From Onchocerca volvulus (taxonomy: Eukaryota; Nematoda; Chromadorea; Rhabditida; Onchocercidae), in assembly GCA_000499405.2 (NCBI GenBank), contig HG738138.1, positions 6,322,888 to 6,386,887 of the forward strand: DNA of 64,000 nucleotides. The letters run 5' to 3'. Positions 11,184 to 22,629 of this stretch are shown here, one piece after another. Position numbers and translations under genes: made by a program. Every line of letters begins with the position of its first letter. Position 1 is the stretch's first letter. The notes below the pieces were generated by a model. That model saw only the letters and a program-made list of their open reading frames with translations. It had not been told where the DNA came from and ran no database searches.

Positions 11184-14115
11184 CTTGGAAATTTGTGATT
11201 GTTTGTTGATTCTTACTTGTGTACTGTCTTAGTTTTTATGCCAAAAGGAATTTCCTTGTGAGTTATTTTGTGTTCTGTCCGAACTTTTGCATGCGAGACA
11301 TTTGATAAGGCTAATTTTCGTTTTTTTGATGAAGTGCTCATTTTTAATTTCATTTGCAGGTGAGACCCGGTTGGTTAGTAGTTTCAAATACACGAGAACT
11401 ACAAGAAATAGACATTACAGCATTACTTGATGATGCGGAAAATTTGAAGTTATCTTCTTGGTTGTTTAATCGAACAGAACTTGATGTTGCACTTGATGGA
11501 ACTAAAAGGGATGTGTTCAAGGTATGTATCTATAGTTAATCTGATTTCTTATCATGAAGATAAGTGATATTTAATAGTTAACTCGAGAATCTGATTTTTA
11601 TTTTTCGCAAATAAATCCCATATCATTATTCTCGATTCCAATTCAGAGTTAATTTTTTGACTTATATTATAGTCACCCTATGGTTCTCTGCTTCCGCCAA
11701 AAAAAAAAATAAATAAATAAATAAAATACTATCACCGATTATCCTTGCTTTCTATAAAAAAAAGAAAAAAAAAGAGATGTAAGAAAGTTTCAAGTCTTGA
11801 AGATTTCAAAAATATTCGAGTCTGTTAAAGAAGAGAAAAATTTTCTCTTCTTTAACAGATTCGAATATGGCACTTGAGAATATCATATTCTTCAAAAAAT
11901 GATGTTTGATTCTAGCGTAATTGTAATGAAATTTGCAGGAAAACGATGACTATCAATTAATAACTGAAAACAGACAACAAACCACTGCCATAAATACTGT
12001 AAGTACTGTAAGCACTTCTATCTGTTTTATCGTTTTTTTTTTTCTGTGATGTTCTTTTTTTTTTGGTTTCAATTAAACAAAATATATTCAGTCTGTCTTT
12101 ATGGGTCTCTTTTATTTCTTTAACTTGGTCATATAATTTACTTTCATTTTTTGATATATGCAGATGACTCCATTTATTGTTGATAGAAGCCGAAAGGCTT
12201 TGATAAAGGTATGTGCATTATAAATCTTCTGAATGTTGTCCGGCGTAGATATTATTGAATGTTTTACGTGTAGATTTGTTGTGAATGTTGATTTTGCCAA
12301 AGACATTTTTAATTTTTCGCTGAATTCTTTAAATATGATGTAAACACAAAATTGTATCAGGAAAAGGTGAAAGTTTGTGCTGAATTTGTGTATATGCATG
12401 CATCATTTTTTTATTCATAAATACTGTGTGTTGGATACACCTTCTGCAGATGTACAAAAGACAAGTTAATGGAATACGGCGGCTAGATTCTCATCCAACA
12501 ATGCCTTATTGTACGTTTCATTTCTACTGAATATTTGATTTGCTAAATCCTTTTCTATCGTTGAGCATCTACTGAGTGTTTCACTGGTTGCTTTAATTTC
12601 GAGAAAATCTTGTAGTTGCAGTTTACTGCACCAGACAGTACTGGTATATTGAATGAGGCACAACATTTTAAATTATTTTTTAGGTGGCGGTCACGAGTGC
12701 TCATAGACTTTTATTTTTTTTAAACTTTATATTAACTTAATCTTGAGGCATTGAGAGACTTGATTTTCGATTTGGATTTTTATATTACTATTTTCCAGAC
12801 GTTAGTGGGTCGTCGGATGGGTCAATACGATTGTGGGAATGGGGTGTTGGACAGCCGTTCTTTACACCACGTATAGCTGGACAGTACGCCAAAGTTTGTT
12901 TTTTTTTTTTATTTTTTTTTATTTCAATGATTCATTTAAATTAAAATTATAATTCTTGATAATTTTTTCCATATATCAGGTGACGAAAGTCGTATTCTCC
13001 TATAATGGAAGCAAATTTGCTTCGGTTGATAACGATGGAATATTATGCTTGTGGCAGACCACTCAAGGATTGCCAATCAAAAAACCATTCTTTGTGAGTT
13101 CTTCGGTTCCTGATAATAAACTGCATAGCAGATATAGTTGCGAGCCGATTATTGCATCATTGCCCATCAAATGTAATTTTAGTTTTCATTTTGATTTCAG
13201 AATCAGAAATGTCATTCTAAATCCGCAGCAGATGTTCGATTTCTGGGTCCCACTTCATCTGTTCTGGTTACAGCTGGTCTGAGCTTGTCAGACGAAAATA
13301 TTAGCCTTTGGGATACCCTTATGCCGCAGTCAAAAGCACTTATACATTCCTGGACAACACATCCTGAAGGAGCAACTTCTGTGATGTATTTGTCATCATA
13401 TCAGGTTGATTTTGAAGATTGTTTTGTGATAAACAGAGAATAATTGTAAGAGAAGATAGATAATAGGAAGGTTGTGCTCTATGATATGAACTTATTTTTC
13501 ATGAAAATTTTGTCTTTAGTAAATCCACTTAGTCTGTTTTAAAAATAATAGTTAAACGGTGTTTAGGCCATAGTTTCTGGTGGACGACATGGAGAATTAT
13601 GTATATGGGATGTTCGACAACGTCGACTTCGTACTACCGTGAAGTGTTTCGAAAATTCTTCTGTCAAATGTCTTGTAGGCGATCCATTTCAGCAGATCAT
13701 TGTTGCTGGATCGAGTGATGGGGATATAAAGGTTAACTGATTAATTCATGAAAGAAACTTTTGACAGAATTAGAAAAAAGGATAATGAACTCACCAAAAA
13801 CATTTAGTATACGTCGGGAAGTATTTGCTTTTCATCTAAAATTTCCGAATCGCTGACCGATTTTTTTTTAGAATGATTTTCTCTTGTTTATTATTTGATT
13901 TTCTTTTTTATTTTAAGATCTGGAATACTGATCTTGTGCCGCTTCTTGTGACTTCGCTTGATGGTGAACATATTGCTCGAGGAGGATTCAGCTTACGTCA
14001 AGTGGCTTCAGTAGTACAAGGTGTGCAACAACTATATGTTGATCCGGAAATTCGTCTTTTTTCTTGTGGTGCCGACTGTTCACTGAAAATACGTTCTTTA
14101 CGTAATATAATGTGA
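156..14115 (+). CDS. rbc-1: Rabconnectin-3 alpha / DmX-like protein (DMXL, Rav1 family), 3' part, 5' end outside window
   Basis: Large WD-repeat protein that with rabconnectin-3 beta drives V-ATPase assembly and vesicle acidification (family knowledge). About 2,200 residues are encoded here; the N-terminus lies left of the window. Exons with matching phases include 156-322, 404-453, 575-717, 1099-1312, 1363-1609, about 2104-2324, 2880-3079, 3170-3307, 3387-3597, 3696-3935, 4071-4233, 4313-4411, 4493-4667, 4757-4928, 5017-5115, 5195-5359, 5450-5619, 5723-5921, 6033-6239, 6543-6731, 6936-7070, 7162-7286, about 7512-7783, 8059-8225, 8534-8625, 8797-8962, 9178-9331, 9410-9534, 9619-9762, 9932-10136, 10203-10355, 10564-10769, 10874-10987, 11360-11521, 11939-11998, 12164-12208, 12450-12510, 12799-12893, 12980-13093, 13201-13404, 13567-13731 and 13918-14115. 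Diagnostic motifs are EDGSHILTV, ALKNAFVLMGKQRF, RSMAYWHLKEY, YEVDGG-like FEVDGGQLRFQ and VKRIWLYLTRQD. A C-terminal WD propeller (DGSIRLWEW, DGILCLWQT, GELCIWDVR) ends at TGA 14113-14115. Junctions around 1610-2103 and 7287-7511 are unresolved, and several introns use GC donors. Confidence 0.93.
11103..11182 (+). repeat. Long interrupted T tract in an rbc-1 intron
   Basis: Two runs of T, about 27 and 34 bases, are separated by a short GGAATTTTTG stretch, inside the intron between exons 10874-10987 and 11360-11521. The exact length is likely to be unreliable in the assembly. Confidence 0.8.
11812..11868. repeat. Near-perfect 28-base hairpin in an rbc-1 intron
   Basis: Arms 11812-11839 and 11841-11868 pair at 27 of 28 positions around one A. 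It lies in the intron between exons 11360-11521 and 11939-11998, close to the acceptor. Confidence 0.85.
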
Positions 14116-15829
14116 AGAATCTTTAAATGGCCAGCAACAATATTATTAAGTATTGTTAGTTGCAAAAAGCATTATCTCTACTTTATGAATTAAAAAATGG
14201 GTATTCCAAAAAATATTTGGTGATGCGTAATATTTTGCAGTGTGGTGTTACTTATGGTAGATGACGAAAATAAGTTTTCATGGCTTTACTATAAAATCAT
14301 AGCTTGAATTTTTTTGTGGCCTTCAATATATTCATTGCGGAGGGATGTTGATGGAAACCACCAAAGCATTTAGGAAATGGTGACCTTGGTTTATTCTTGT
14401 TTTAAGTTTTGATGATTTGCCTAGCAATGTATTTTTTCTTTTATTCTACATTTACAAGGACAGTGGCATTACATAATTTGGCATGCATTTTCAATTGCTA
14501 TTTGTTGCAATTTTCCTCATCAAAATTAATTTCAAGTTTATTTGGCTAAAAGATATCTATGATTGTGGAATGTTTTAACAAATATGTAGTAATTTATCGT
14601 TTTGTTTGATATTATTAGCACTTATTCGTAGCAATTTTGTTGATGCAAATCTATCATCATGAATTTTGCTTCTAGACAAATTAATGATATCTTCTCTATG
14701 TATGTATGTTGTCTTTTTCAATGATCAAATCAGGATTTAATGTACCATCTTATGTGTTCTCCACAATTCAATAATTTATTCTTTTCATTGTAAGAGTGGT
14801 TTTGTAATAAGCCTTTTAAACAAGGTGGAACATCTTAGCTTCCTAACCAATTTATACTTCCTTATTTAGTAAGCTTTTCATAACACTGGATATTATTTTG
14901 CTTTATTCAAAGCCGGGAATTTCCATTTATGGCCAGGTAAGAGAGGAGAACATGCGTAAAAATGATTACATGCGCAAATTGATATATATGAGAGCAGAGA
15001 ATGATGATCGAGTAGCAGTAATAGTGTTTGCTTGGAAGCGATATTTTTATCATTTCAAAGATTGTGCGTATGTGTACATTACCTTTTTATTAAAATGTGT
15101 AAAATAAAATTCGATCTGTAATTTTTCCTATTCGCAGGCAGAAGGATATAGAACTGCATATCCTGGGTAGGATGTGGTTTGACATTGATTGTCGATATAA
15201 ATTCATGATAATTACTGGAAGTACTGCAACATCTTCAATAAAGTGTTACAGATATCTCAGTGAAATAATGCAAGTGGTTGAGAGTGACTTGCTGCACTGA
15301 ATCTGTATGGGTTTCTGCAGTTTTTCCGCTCCAAGAGCCTTATATTTCAAAGTGCTGTAGCAACGGTATGAGATCATCAGACATGTAATTCGTGTAATAG
15401 CCAGATCGACGCTATTCAAAATCCAATGGTGATGCGGTAATTTAGAACTGAATCTTTTCTTAAAACTTGTTAACATAACGCTCACAGTGACGAAACAACT
15501 ATATTTCCTATTTATACCGTAATAGAACTGTACGACTGTTTAGAAAATGGCTGCGCCCAGGTTCGAGCATCCGGAATTTATTTGTGTACTATAAACTGTA
15601 TGCCTTCCTATTCTTCACAGCGTTTTAGCCACAAAGTTTTCGTTAATGATAATGTAACAGCCTAGCAGAATACCCTTCATACGTAGAAGGTTGATGACAT
15701 AAGAAGATCGCCAGAACGCCACGCCTTACTATAAATTATTTGCAGTTTTGCCAAACACAAAAAAAAAGGAATGTTGCTGCTCTCTTCCATATTATGGATT
15801 GCTAAAGAAGTACAAGGGAAGGGCATAGG
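14116..15829. other. Intergenic region after rbc-1, nothing recognised
   Basis: No coding exon with matched splice sites was found. A short + frame at 14898-15107 and a minus frame at 15246-15485 have no recognisable domain. Base composition becomes somewhat more GC-rich after about 15120, leading into the dispersed repeat copy that starts near 15830, so part of this stretch may be old mobile-element sequence. Confidence 0.5.
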
Positions 15830-16320
15830 GAGTCCTATCGGAAAAATCCGAAAGATATAATTGTTGCAAATAAGGAATGTTGAAGGTTAAGAAGCGCGAA
15901 AATGTTTCGGTTCCTCAAAACGATAAACATGTTTCCCGCCAAAACGACAAAAATGTTTATTGCCAAGACATTTCGATTAACAGATCAACAAGGCGAGGTC
16001 GCCTAATCATGAAGCGATACGTTGGAAATCAGGAGAGGAGGAGGAGCCTCCAAAAGATTTAAAAGGTTCGGATTTTGGAGCAAGATCAGTTTTCGATAAG
16101 AATTTTACCAACAATTTTTCACACCGACGCAGCTACAGTTTTACGACGACAAGAATCGACGGATCTATAATAACAGTTCGAAATGAGCGACAATTCAGCA
16201 AATGGTCACTATTAGTATCCTTTAATTATTTATGTTTCATCTACTGTTTGCTATTATATAGTATGATATTGTTTATAATATCGTATCACTCAGTAAAGGC
16301 TGCTGTTGTCCTTACCGAGT
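15830..16320 (+). repeat. Dispersed repeat copy A (LTR-like, diverged)
   Basis: This stretch aligns by eye with 19560-20100. The shared order is a TGCAAA-type start, a GCGCAAAAAT/GCGCGAAAAT motif, ACAGAT(A/C)AACAA followed by GAGGTCG, AGATCAGG/AATCAGGAG, CC(C/A)AAAAG and GGA..TTTGGAG. Then come ACACCGACRCAGC, TTCGACAA/GCGACAATTCAG and an AT-rich tail. Such paired, non-coding, 400-500 base copies suggest solo LTRs or a non-autonomous element; BEL/Pao elements are common in nematodes, but no terminal repeat or target duplication was proven. Confidence 0.5.
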
Positions 16321-16898
16321 AGCAACAAGAACCACATCCAATCCAATCAATTTAGAAACAAACCATGCAAACTTAACCAGACTTTTCCCCAGCAAGCTCC
16401 TAGTCATCATCGCTTTGATTTCTGTTCCCAATATGTTTTACCGAGCTAATACTGTATGGATGGCCCGGATGGTATTATATGGACGGCCTCTTAAAAAACA
16501 CCTGTTTGATAATCTGAGCGGAGTGAAGTGGCGTACAAGTTCTCGATGCTCGATAGGTCGTTGTAATAACGAACCTTATGTGTTAGGAAGGGATGAGGAT
16601 ACTGGGTCGATAACCTTGATGTTCTAGTTTGAGTACCAAGTGAGCTGATTTTATCCCGTGAATTGTATGTTGAAGGACATTACCGAGTTTTTAGTGTATT
16701 GGAAGGACAGTAGGGAACTCTGAGTCGATATCTAATTTCTGGTTCAGTACCGTCTGTATGATGGAATGGGATATCGTTTGAAAGATTAGGAGTGATTTGC
16801 TTGTATATAGAGTATAATAAGGATGATAATATACATAATGGTCGGCTGTAAATGTTTGTCCAATTGTTTATATGTTTAGTTGTTTGCATTGTTCTTGT
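16321..16898. other. Upstream region of the RBM7-like gene
   Basis: No coding feature was found. Just before the start codon, a TTTAG at about 16880 after T-rich sequence (TTTATATGTTTAG) could be a spliced-leader acceptor for the downstream gene. That is an inference from the position about 20 bases ahead of ATG 16899. Confidence 0.35.
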
Positions 16899-17874
16899 AT
16901 GAGATCCACACATACTGGAGAGATGGATGATCCTTGTGAACGAACCTGTTATGTGTGCAATCTCCACGAAAACGTCACTGAGGAACTTTTGAGGGAGCTA
17001 TTCAGTCAGGTATATTGCCTCTATTCTTTAGTTACTATTTATTAACTATGCAAAATCAGAATATGTTGATCGTTCATGTCTTGCTGCTGTTGTTGATGTG
17101 TACTGAGCTGATCAATATTGATATTACTTCGAAAGTTTATTACAAGAAAAAATATTGTTGAGGTGGGACCCCTGGACACAATCATTCTGCGTACGAGCAA
17201 TAGTCGTGACTGCGGTCCAGCACATCGTTATGCATTGATTGTCTTCAAGCATGAAATGAGTGTCCCATTTGCATGTGAAATGCTTGATCGAATTGAGCTT
17301 TTCACTAAGCAAATTTTGGTTCGACCCAAGCAAGGCACTCAGCAAGTGAGCTTCCATTTCCTTAATTAAAGAGCTAGGTTTATTTCGATTTCCGAACATT
17401 GTTATTCTTGATCCTGTGTTCGCAGTCTCTTGATAAGAAATCTTTGAAAGCTTTTTTGCTGATCTCCAGTGCAATGTTTTTGCTCTGAATTACAGTTTTG
17501 CTTCTAAAATGTAGTATTGTAAGAGCATGTACATGGAATTTCGAAAGATTTCTATTCGATTGTGGCGCTTTTTGTTGCTCCAGTTTTATGGCATCTATGA
17601 TACAATGTTGTGTGATTGAGGATATAAATGGGATCGGTGGGAACTACATTTAATTAACAACCTTCAGGCACTGCAATACTGGTCCAATTCTTCTGTTTCT
17701 GCATTGCATAACTCGACTCCTTCTCCATCGATAACACGAAATCATGCAAGTAGTGGATTATTTGATACCTATAGACGCAGACAAAACGAACGTGAACAGC
17801 ATTATCAAAAGCGCACTCGAGGGGACAAAACTGGTGTGAACATTTTCACTATGTTTACTGCTGCGTATCGTTAG
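16899..17874 (+). CDS. RBM7: RBM7/RBM11-like RNA-recognition-motif protein
   Basis: Three exons, 16899-17009, 17163-17345 and 17668-17874, join in phase 0 to give 166 residues ending at TAG 17872-17874. One RRM fills residues 10-95. RNP2 is CYVCNL, followed by the helix VTEELLRELFSQ and VGPLDTI. The KHEMSVPFACEMLDRIELF stretch closely follows the family pattern of RBM7 (FKHEVSVPYAM). Human RBM7 is the RNA-binding subunit of the nuclear exosome targeting (NEXT) complex with MTR4 and ZCCHC8, so a nuclear RNA-surveillance role is inferred. RNP1 is degenerate (HRYALIVF, leucine at a usual aromatic site). The tail is short, serine- and basic-rich (DTYRRRQNEREQH); human RBM7 is about 266 residues. 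ATG 16899 is in frame with a second candidate at 16923. Confidence 0.8.
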
Positions 17875-19039
17875 AATATGGGTTGGGACGCGTTAAAAAT
17901 GAAGGCTTTCTTGAATTCGGGGGAAATTCGAATCCTCTTGCATTGTTCCTATAAAGAAAAAGTAGTTCATTTAACTAAAATATCTATTTTAGTCAACTAT
18001 TTCACATTATTTCATTCTCTGCGTGTTTTCAGTTTTAGAGTCGTTGAGCGAATGTATTGCACACAAATATGTATTTTCTTGATAAAATTTTAGTACTTAT
18101 ATAGTTTTTCGTTCTTTTGAGAACAAAATTGATAAGTAAAGATCGCAAACACGTATATTTTCTATGCAAATGGAAATTGTAGCATATGTCAAATAGTTCA
18201 GTCTGTTGGACAGACGCAGACCAGCTATGTATATTTCATTCTATGACATCGTAGAATATCAGTCTGTAGAGAGAACGCTTTTAGAGATCAACTCTCCGGA
18301 AAAATAAATGGTGAAATGTGAAATTCATTGGTTCAGATAAATTATTCTTATCTTTCCAAATAGTCCAAATTTCGAAATCGGTCTGTATTGAGAAGGAAAA
18401 TGTGAACTTTTTGAATATTTTTTGCAGCAATATCTTTTTGTCTCGTCATGTCAGTTATTGAGCATGTTGTAAGGGATGCGCTGTCAAGAATATATAAAAC
18501 AGCAAATTTTACTTCGAAAACTCTTATTTCCTCGTGAATGCGAACTGAGGATACTGATCGCCGTGTTTGATTGGTNTTTTTTTTTGTTTCTTATTTCTTT
18601 GTTTCAATTTTTTCTAATCCATAAATAATAGCGGAGGAAGCATTGTGTTTATTGCCAGTCGGCTACAAAAGGATGTAGTTCAAACGTTGTAGATTTATTT
18701 CTTGATTATTATTCATTTCAGCATATGATAGGCCTATTTCTACAAATAGAATTCATATGTTCGATATTCATCATTTATTTCTAAAATATGGCATGTTCTA
18801 CTTGGAAATATTCCTCATTTTTTTTTGCAGAAGTTGAAATGATTTAGAAATTAATCTGTTATTTTGGCATAAAATTCTTCAGATTTAGCTAGCCTTGTTT
18901 GTATAAACGTACTGCGTAACAATAGCAAACTGTAGCGAAATGCATATCTGGTATGCACAATGTAATTGGCTTAAATTATGCAGTTTGATAGGTTAGTATT
19001 GAAACATATTATCTTACCTTATAGAATATTAGAAAAATA
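17875..19039. other. 3' flank of the RBM7-like gene; one ambiguous base
   Basis: No gene is recognised. A poly(A) signal AATAAA lies at about 18302, some 430 bases after the RBM7-like stop, and could end that transcript. Position 18576 is an N directly before a T-run, an assembly ambiguity rather than biology. Confidence 0.4.
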
Positions 19040-19078
19040 TTGTTGACCAAGAAAGATACTGCCACCATAAGTAGGATT

Positions 19079-19222
19079 GTTCGGCCAGTTAGGATATCAT
19101 ACTTATTTTTGCTGACTCATGATATGTTAAACAGAATTGTACCATCATATACTTTTCGAACTGTTTGGCCAATTAGGATATCATATCTTTTTTTGATGAC
19201 CCATGGTATGTTGAATAGAATT
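19079..19222 (+). repeat. Two 84-base-period tandem copies, in frame
   Basis: Units begin at 19079 and 19163 (period 84, a multiple of three) inside an open frame at 19040-19243. Encoded units are VRPVRISYLFLLTHDMLNRI and VWPIRISYLFLMTHGMLNRI. Nine of 20 aligned codons differ, five of them silently. No known domain was recognised. It may be a relic of a coding repeat. Confidence 0.6.
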
Positions 19223-19559
19223 TTAAATCGATTCTTAAAATAATGATGTGGGCAGTGAACCATTCTGTTTGATTTGTCATTTATTACACTCCTGGTATTC
19301 TATCTCTTGCTCAAATATAGATGATTGCTTTTTCAGTTGTTCTTAACTTTCTCAAGTTCCCTAATCGTCAAAATTCTGACTCGACAACAAGGTCTTTAAG
19401 TCAATTTTTCAGGTGTTTTCTGATAAGTCATACATAGTATTTTCAAAAGGAGCAGTCATTTTGAATACTACAGAATTCTAAGGCCATGTATCCGTAAATA
19501 TTCGTGAGTCGAAGGGAAAAGTGATATGTGAAGTGGCAGATTTTGATATATTCGAGCAA

Positions 19560-20100
19560 AGCGAAGTCTGCAAACTAGTGTCGGATAAATCCAGAAAGTA
19601 ATTTTTGCAAACGGGGAGTATTAAAAGTCAAATAGCGCAAAAATAGTTGCTTTGGAACCAAAGGGACCAACAAACCGATGAACATATCACCAAAACGCTC
19701 CGATTGACAGATAAACAAAGTGAGGTCGATCAATCATTCGACGACGCGGAGATCAGGTAAGAGGGAAGAACCCCAAAAGGATTTGAAAGGTCAGGAATTT
19801 GGAGTTGAGTTCAAGTTCAGAGTTCTTACACCGACACAGCAACAGTTCAAGTTTGACACAGATCGACGCAGCAATAGCTGCTGTTTAAAATTCAAGGCAA
19901 CACAGCAGTTCGACAATTCAGATTGAGCAGTATTCTTCCTCAGATCCCTACGACCGGCAAAGGAAAGAATAAACTAGTGTCAGTTTACTTGGATATTCTC
20001 TTATAATTACTTGTAACATAAACGAAGAATCACTATTGTGTTATTCAATAAGACTTTCTTCAAGCAGGATTTGTCAATTACACAACATGAACTTTTCCGA
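19560..20100 (+). repeat. Dispersed repeat copy B (LTR-like, diverged)
   Basis: Second copy of the repeat at 15830-16320, sharing the same ordered motifs (GCGCAAAAAT, ACAGATAAACAA with GAGGTCG, GGATTTGAAAGGTCAGGAA, ACACCGACACAGCAAC, CGACAATTCAG). Past the shared core it has an AT-rich tail with CAATAAGACTTTC, reminiscent of an LTR R/U5 end. No internal retrotransposon coding region was found on either side. Confidence 0.5.
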
Positions 20101-22629
20101 CATCTATAGAGCTGAATCTTTCCTGATTTTATAGCTGTATCTGTACACAAAAAGAACAGCGGTTTGTATCAAAAAAATTGATGGATTTTATGCCGTCATA
20201 ATACGACAGATTTTTCTTCAAATATTAATAAGTTGCCTATTCGTTTTGCAGTGAATTATGTCTTCATATAAGCTGTGGTTATCTAGATGTGGACTCATGA
20301 ATTACGAATGAATGCCTAATTCACTGGCTTTATCACTAGTGATCATTGTAGCGTCGGTAGAAATATTGCAGGAAGACTTAACAAGCTGCCATGGGAATGT
20401 TTCGCAACACAATGATATTTTTCTGTTTTATTTTTATTTTTAGTATGTATCTTCTGGATATTATTAGGTGGTCTGTTACTGTTTTTAGCACTTTTGTAAC
20501 TTTTTGTGATTTAATAAGTTTTAAAGGATTATTTTTATCCTTGTATTTTATTGTTTTCGGCATTGTATTACAGTAATTTAGGACAAAAACAAGTTTTATT
20601 AATGTTATTTATTCAACCATAAAAGTAAAATAACATTGTAAATATTGTCTTTGTAAGGTTATCTATGAAGAAGAAACATTTTTATGAGAACTGGACTGAA
20701 AAGGCAAACCATGCGTTTACTGGCTGTTATTGTTGTGATACGTTGTTTTGACTGTTTCAAATTGCCTTAGCATAAATGTGAAATATTGAATGGTATCATT
20801 TACTTTCAGGTTTTTTTTTTTTTTTTTTTTGACGTTGCGACGCAAAAATTACTTTGTCTCATAGATTACGAAAGTTTTCTGACATATATTCTTAAATGCT
20901 TTCACTTTCTTTCTGAGTATATTTTGTCTCCTGGAGAAGTTCGATACTCATTTTTTGAGTGCTTAAAATTTTTTCTGCATCTTTTGCAGTTTTTTGCCTC
21001 ATTAAATTTCTTTATTTATATGTCCCTACGATTCCTGCAAAGTGCTGGAGTAGAATTTTTCAAGAGTGCCTAATGTAATCAAGGCAAGATTGAATTGTAA
21101 TGATGTTATCTCTTCTCACAGCTCTGATCTGTTCCCATAGTTCCCGATCGCGTTTTGGTTTGCGGTTACTAACTGATGATATGTTACCATGATATTCAAG
21201 TTGATACGACATATAAGTAAAAGTGCTTCTGGTGCTTCTAAATACTGACTGTTTGACTAAAACTCTATCCATAATGGATTTGGGTCCATTCATGTAATGT
21301 CATGGAAACTTACACACAACTTGACATTAGAATTTCCAGGAATATCTTCTATTCATCTTATCATAATGCATTTCCTAGAGATGGTGTAGTGTTTGATTGC
21401 AAGTCGGACGGAGGGAATTTCAGGAGTGAAGCCATCCATTTCGTTCAGTATATGGCACTTAATATATTTCAGCAGCAGGTAATAACTGAGATTAGATTAC
21501 TCTCTCTGGATATTATCTTTCCATCGCCAACAACAGACAGCATGAAATATGTGTAAGTACGTCTGTCTTGGATAGAAATTTTGAAAAGATAAGAAATCAA
21601 ACGATTAGAAGTTTAAGACAGAATTTCAGTTCGTTTTTTTTTTTTTTATTATCTTAAGATTTGGAAACGATAGCTTCGTTCGTGCCATTTAGAAGACTGC
21701 ATGCGTTTTGTCAGATCACCGACAGTGTGCTGGAACTAATTAAGTTCAAAATGATAATCACTTCAGAGAGACATCCTTGAATCTCGAAACGGCAGGAAAA
21801 TTCTGAGTGGAGCATTCAGAATACTTATACTCTTCATTTTCCAAATCGTCCAATAGCATCCCAACATTTGTACCACATTTCTTTTTTTTTTTTTTTTTTG
21901 TGCCACACTGACCTAAAATTATTGGTCCGTTTGGATTCTCGCGAAACTTCACGAATATTTCGGGTCTTCTCAAATGTATGTATAAAAAAAGTTCTGAACT
22001 GTTCCCATCTTTTTGTTGGTTAGAACTTCCTTTCTTCATCCCAATCTCCAAAACTATTTTAGCTATTGGTGGCAGAAGCTTCTCGATTATCAAAAACTTC
22101 GAGGCTTTATTATTCAACTTTTAAATTTCCGTTTGTTCAGAATTCAGAACTAATCTATGAAGCTTAAGTACCCTAGAAATGAACTTTGCTGCGCATCAGT
22201 CAGTATTATAAATGCACTTTGTATGGATGACTTATTACAAGTTAAATTTATTTAGTTATTAACATATTTGAGATGTTGAAATATTGTCACTGAATGTGAA
22301 GGATAGTTGACATAATTTTGGAAAATAGGATGCAAAATCAAACTCTAAATTTTGGTTTCTCTCATGTCCATGCTCAGACTATCTTGTTTAGAATAGCTGC
22401 TTTGAGGAATTCTTCATTAGTAACTTTAACTGTCATCTGGTATGTACTATTGTGACCTTTTATATACTCATACGTATCGTAACGCATTATCCATTTTAAT
22501 GAAAACTGCGTAATTCTTAGCTATATTTCCGTTGTGTGACGTGCAGAATTTTTTAATCAGATGAGTCATTCCGTTTTGAAAGTCTTATATGTTATATATA
22601 CTTCATTGCCATAAGTTTTCCTTTTTTAT
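20101..22629. other. Gene-poor region with short unassigned frames
   Basis: No gene is recognised. The most protein-like piece is a 77-codon minus frame at 21293-21060 with the basic segment NRKPKRDRELWEQIRAVRRD. A plus frame at 21302-21556 ends at a GTAAGT donor-like site. Homopolymer T runs occur at about 20812-20830, 21635-21647 and 21881-21899. None of these supports a named product. Confidence 0.4.

Noticed and set aside
17910..17945. tRNA B box-like AAATTCGAATCC
   Set aside because: No matching A box or acceptor stem upstream.
18576..18576. Ambiguous base N
   Set aside because: A single assembly ambiguity next to a T run, not a biological signal.
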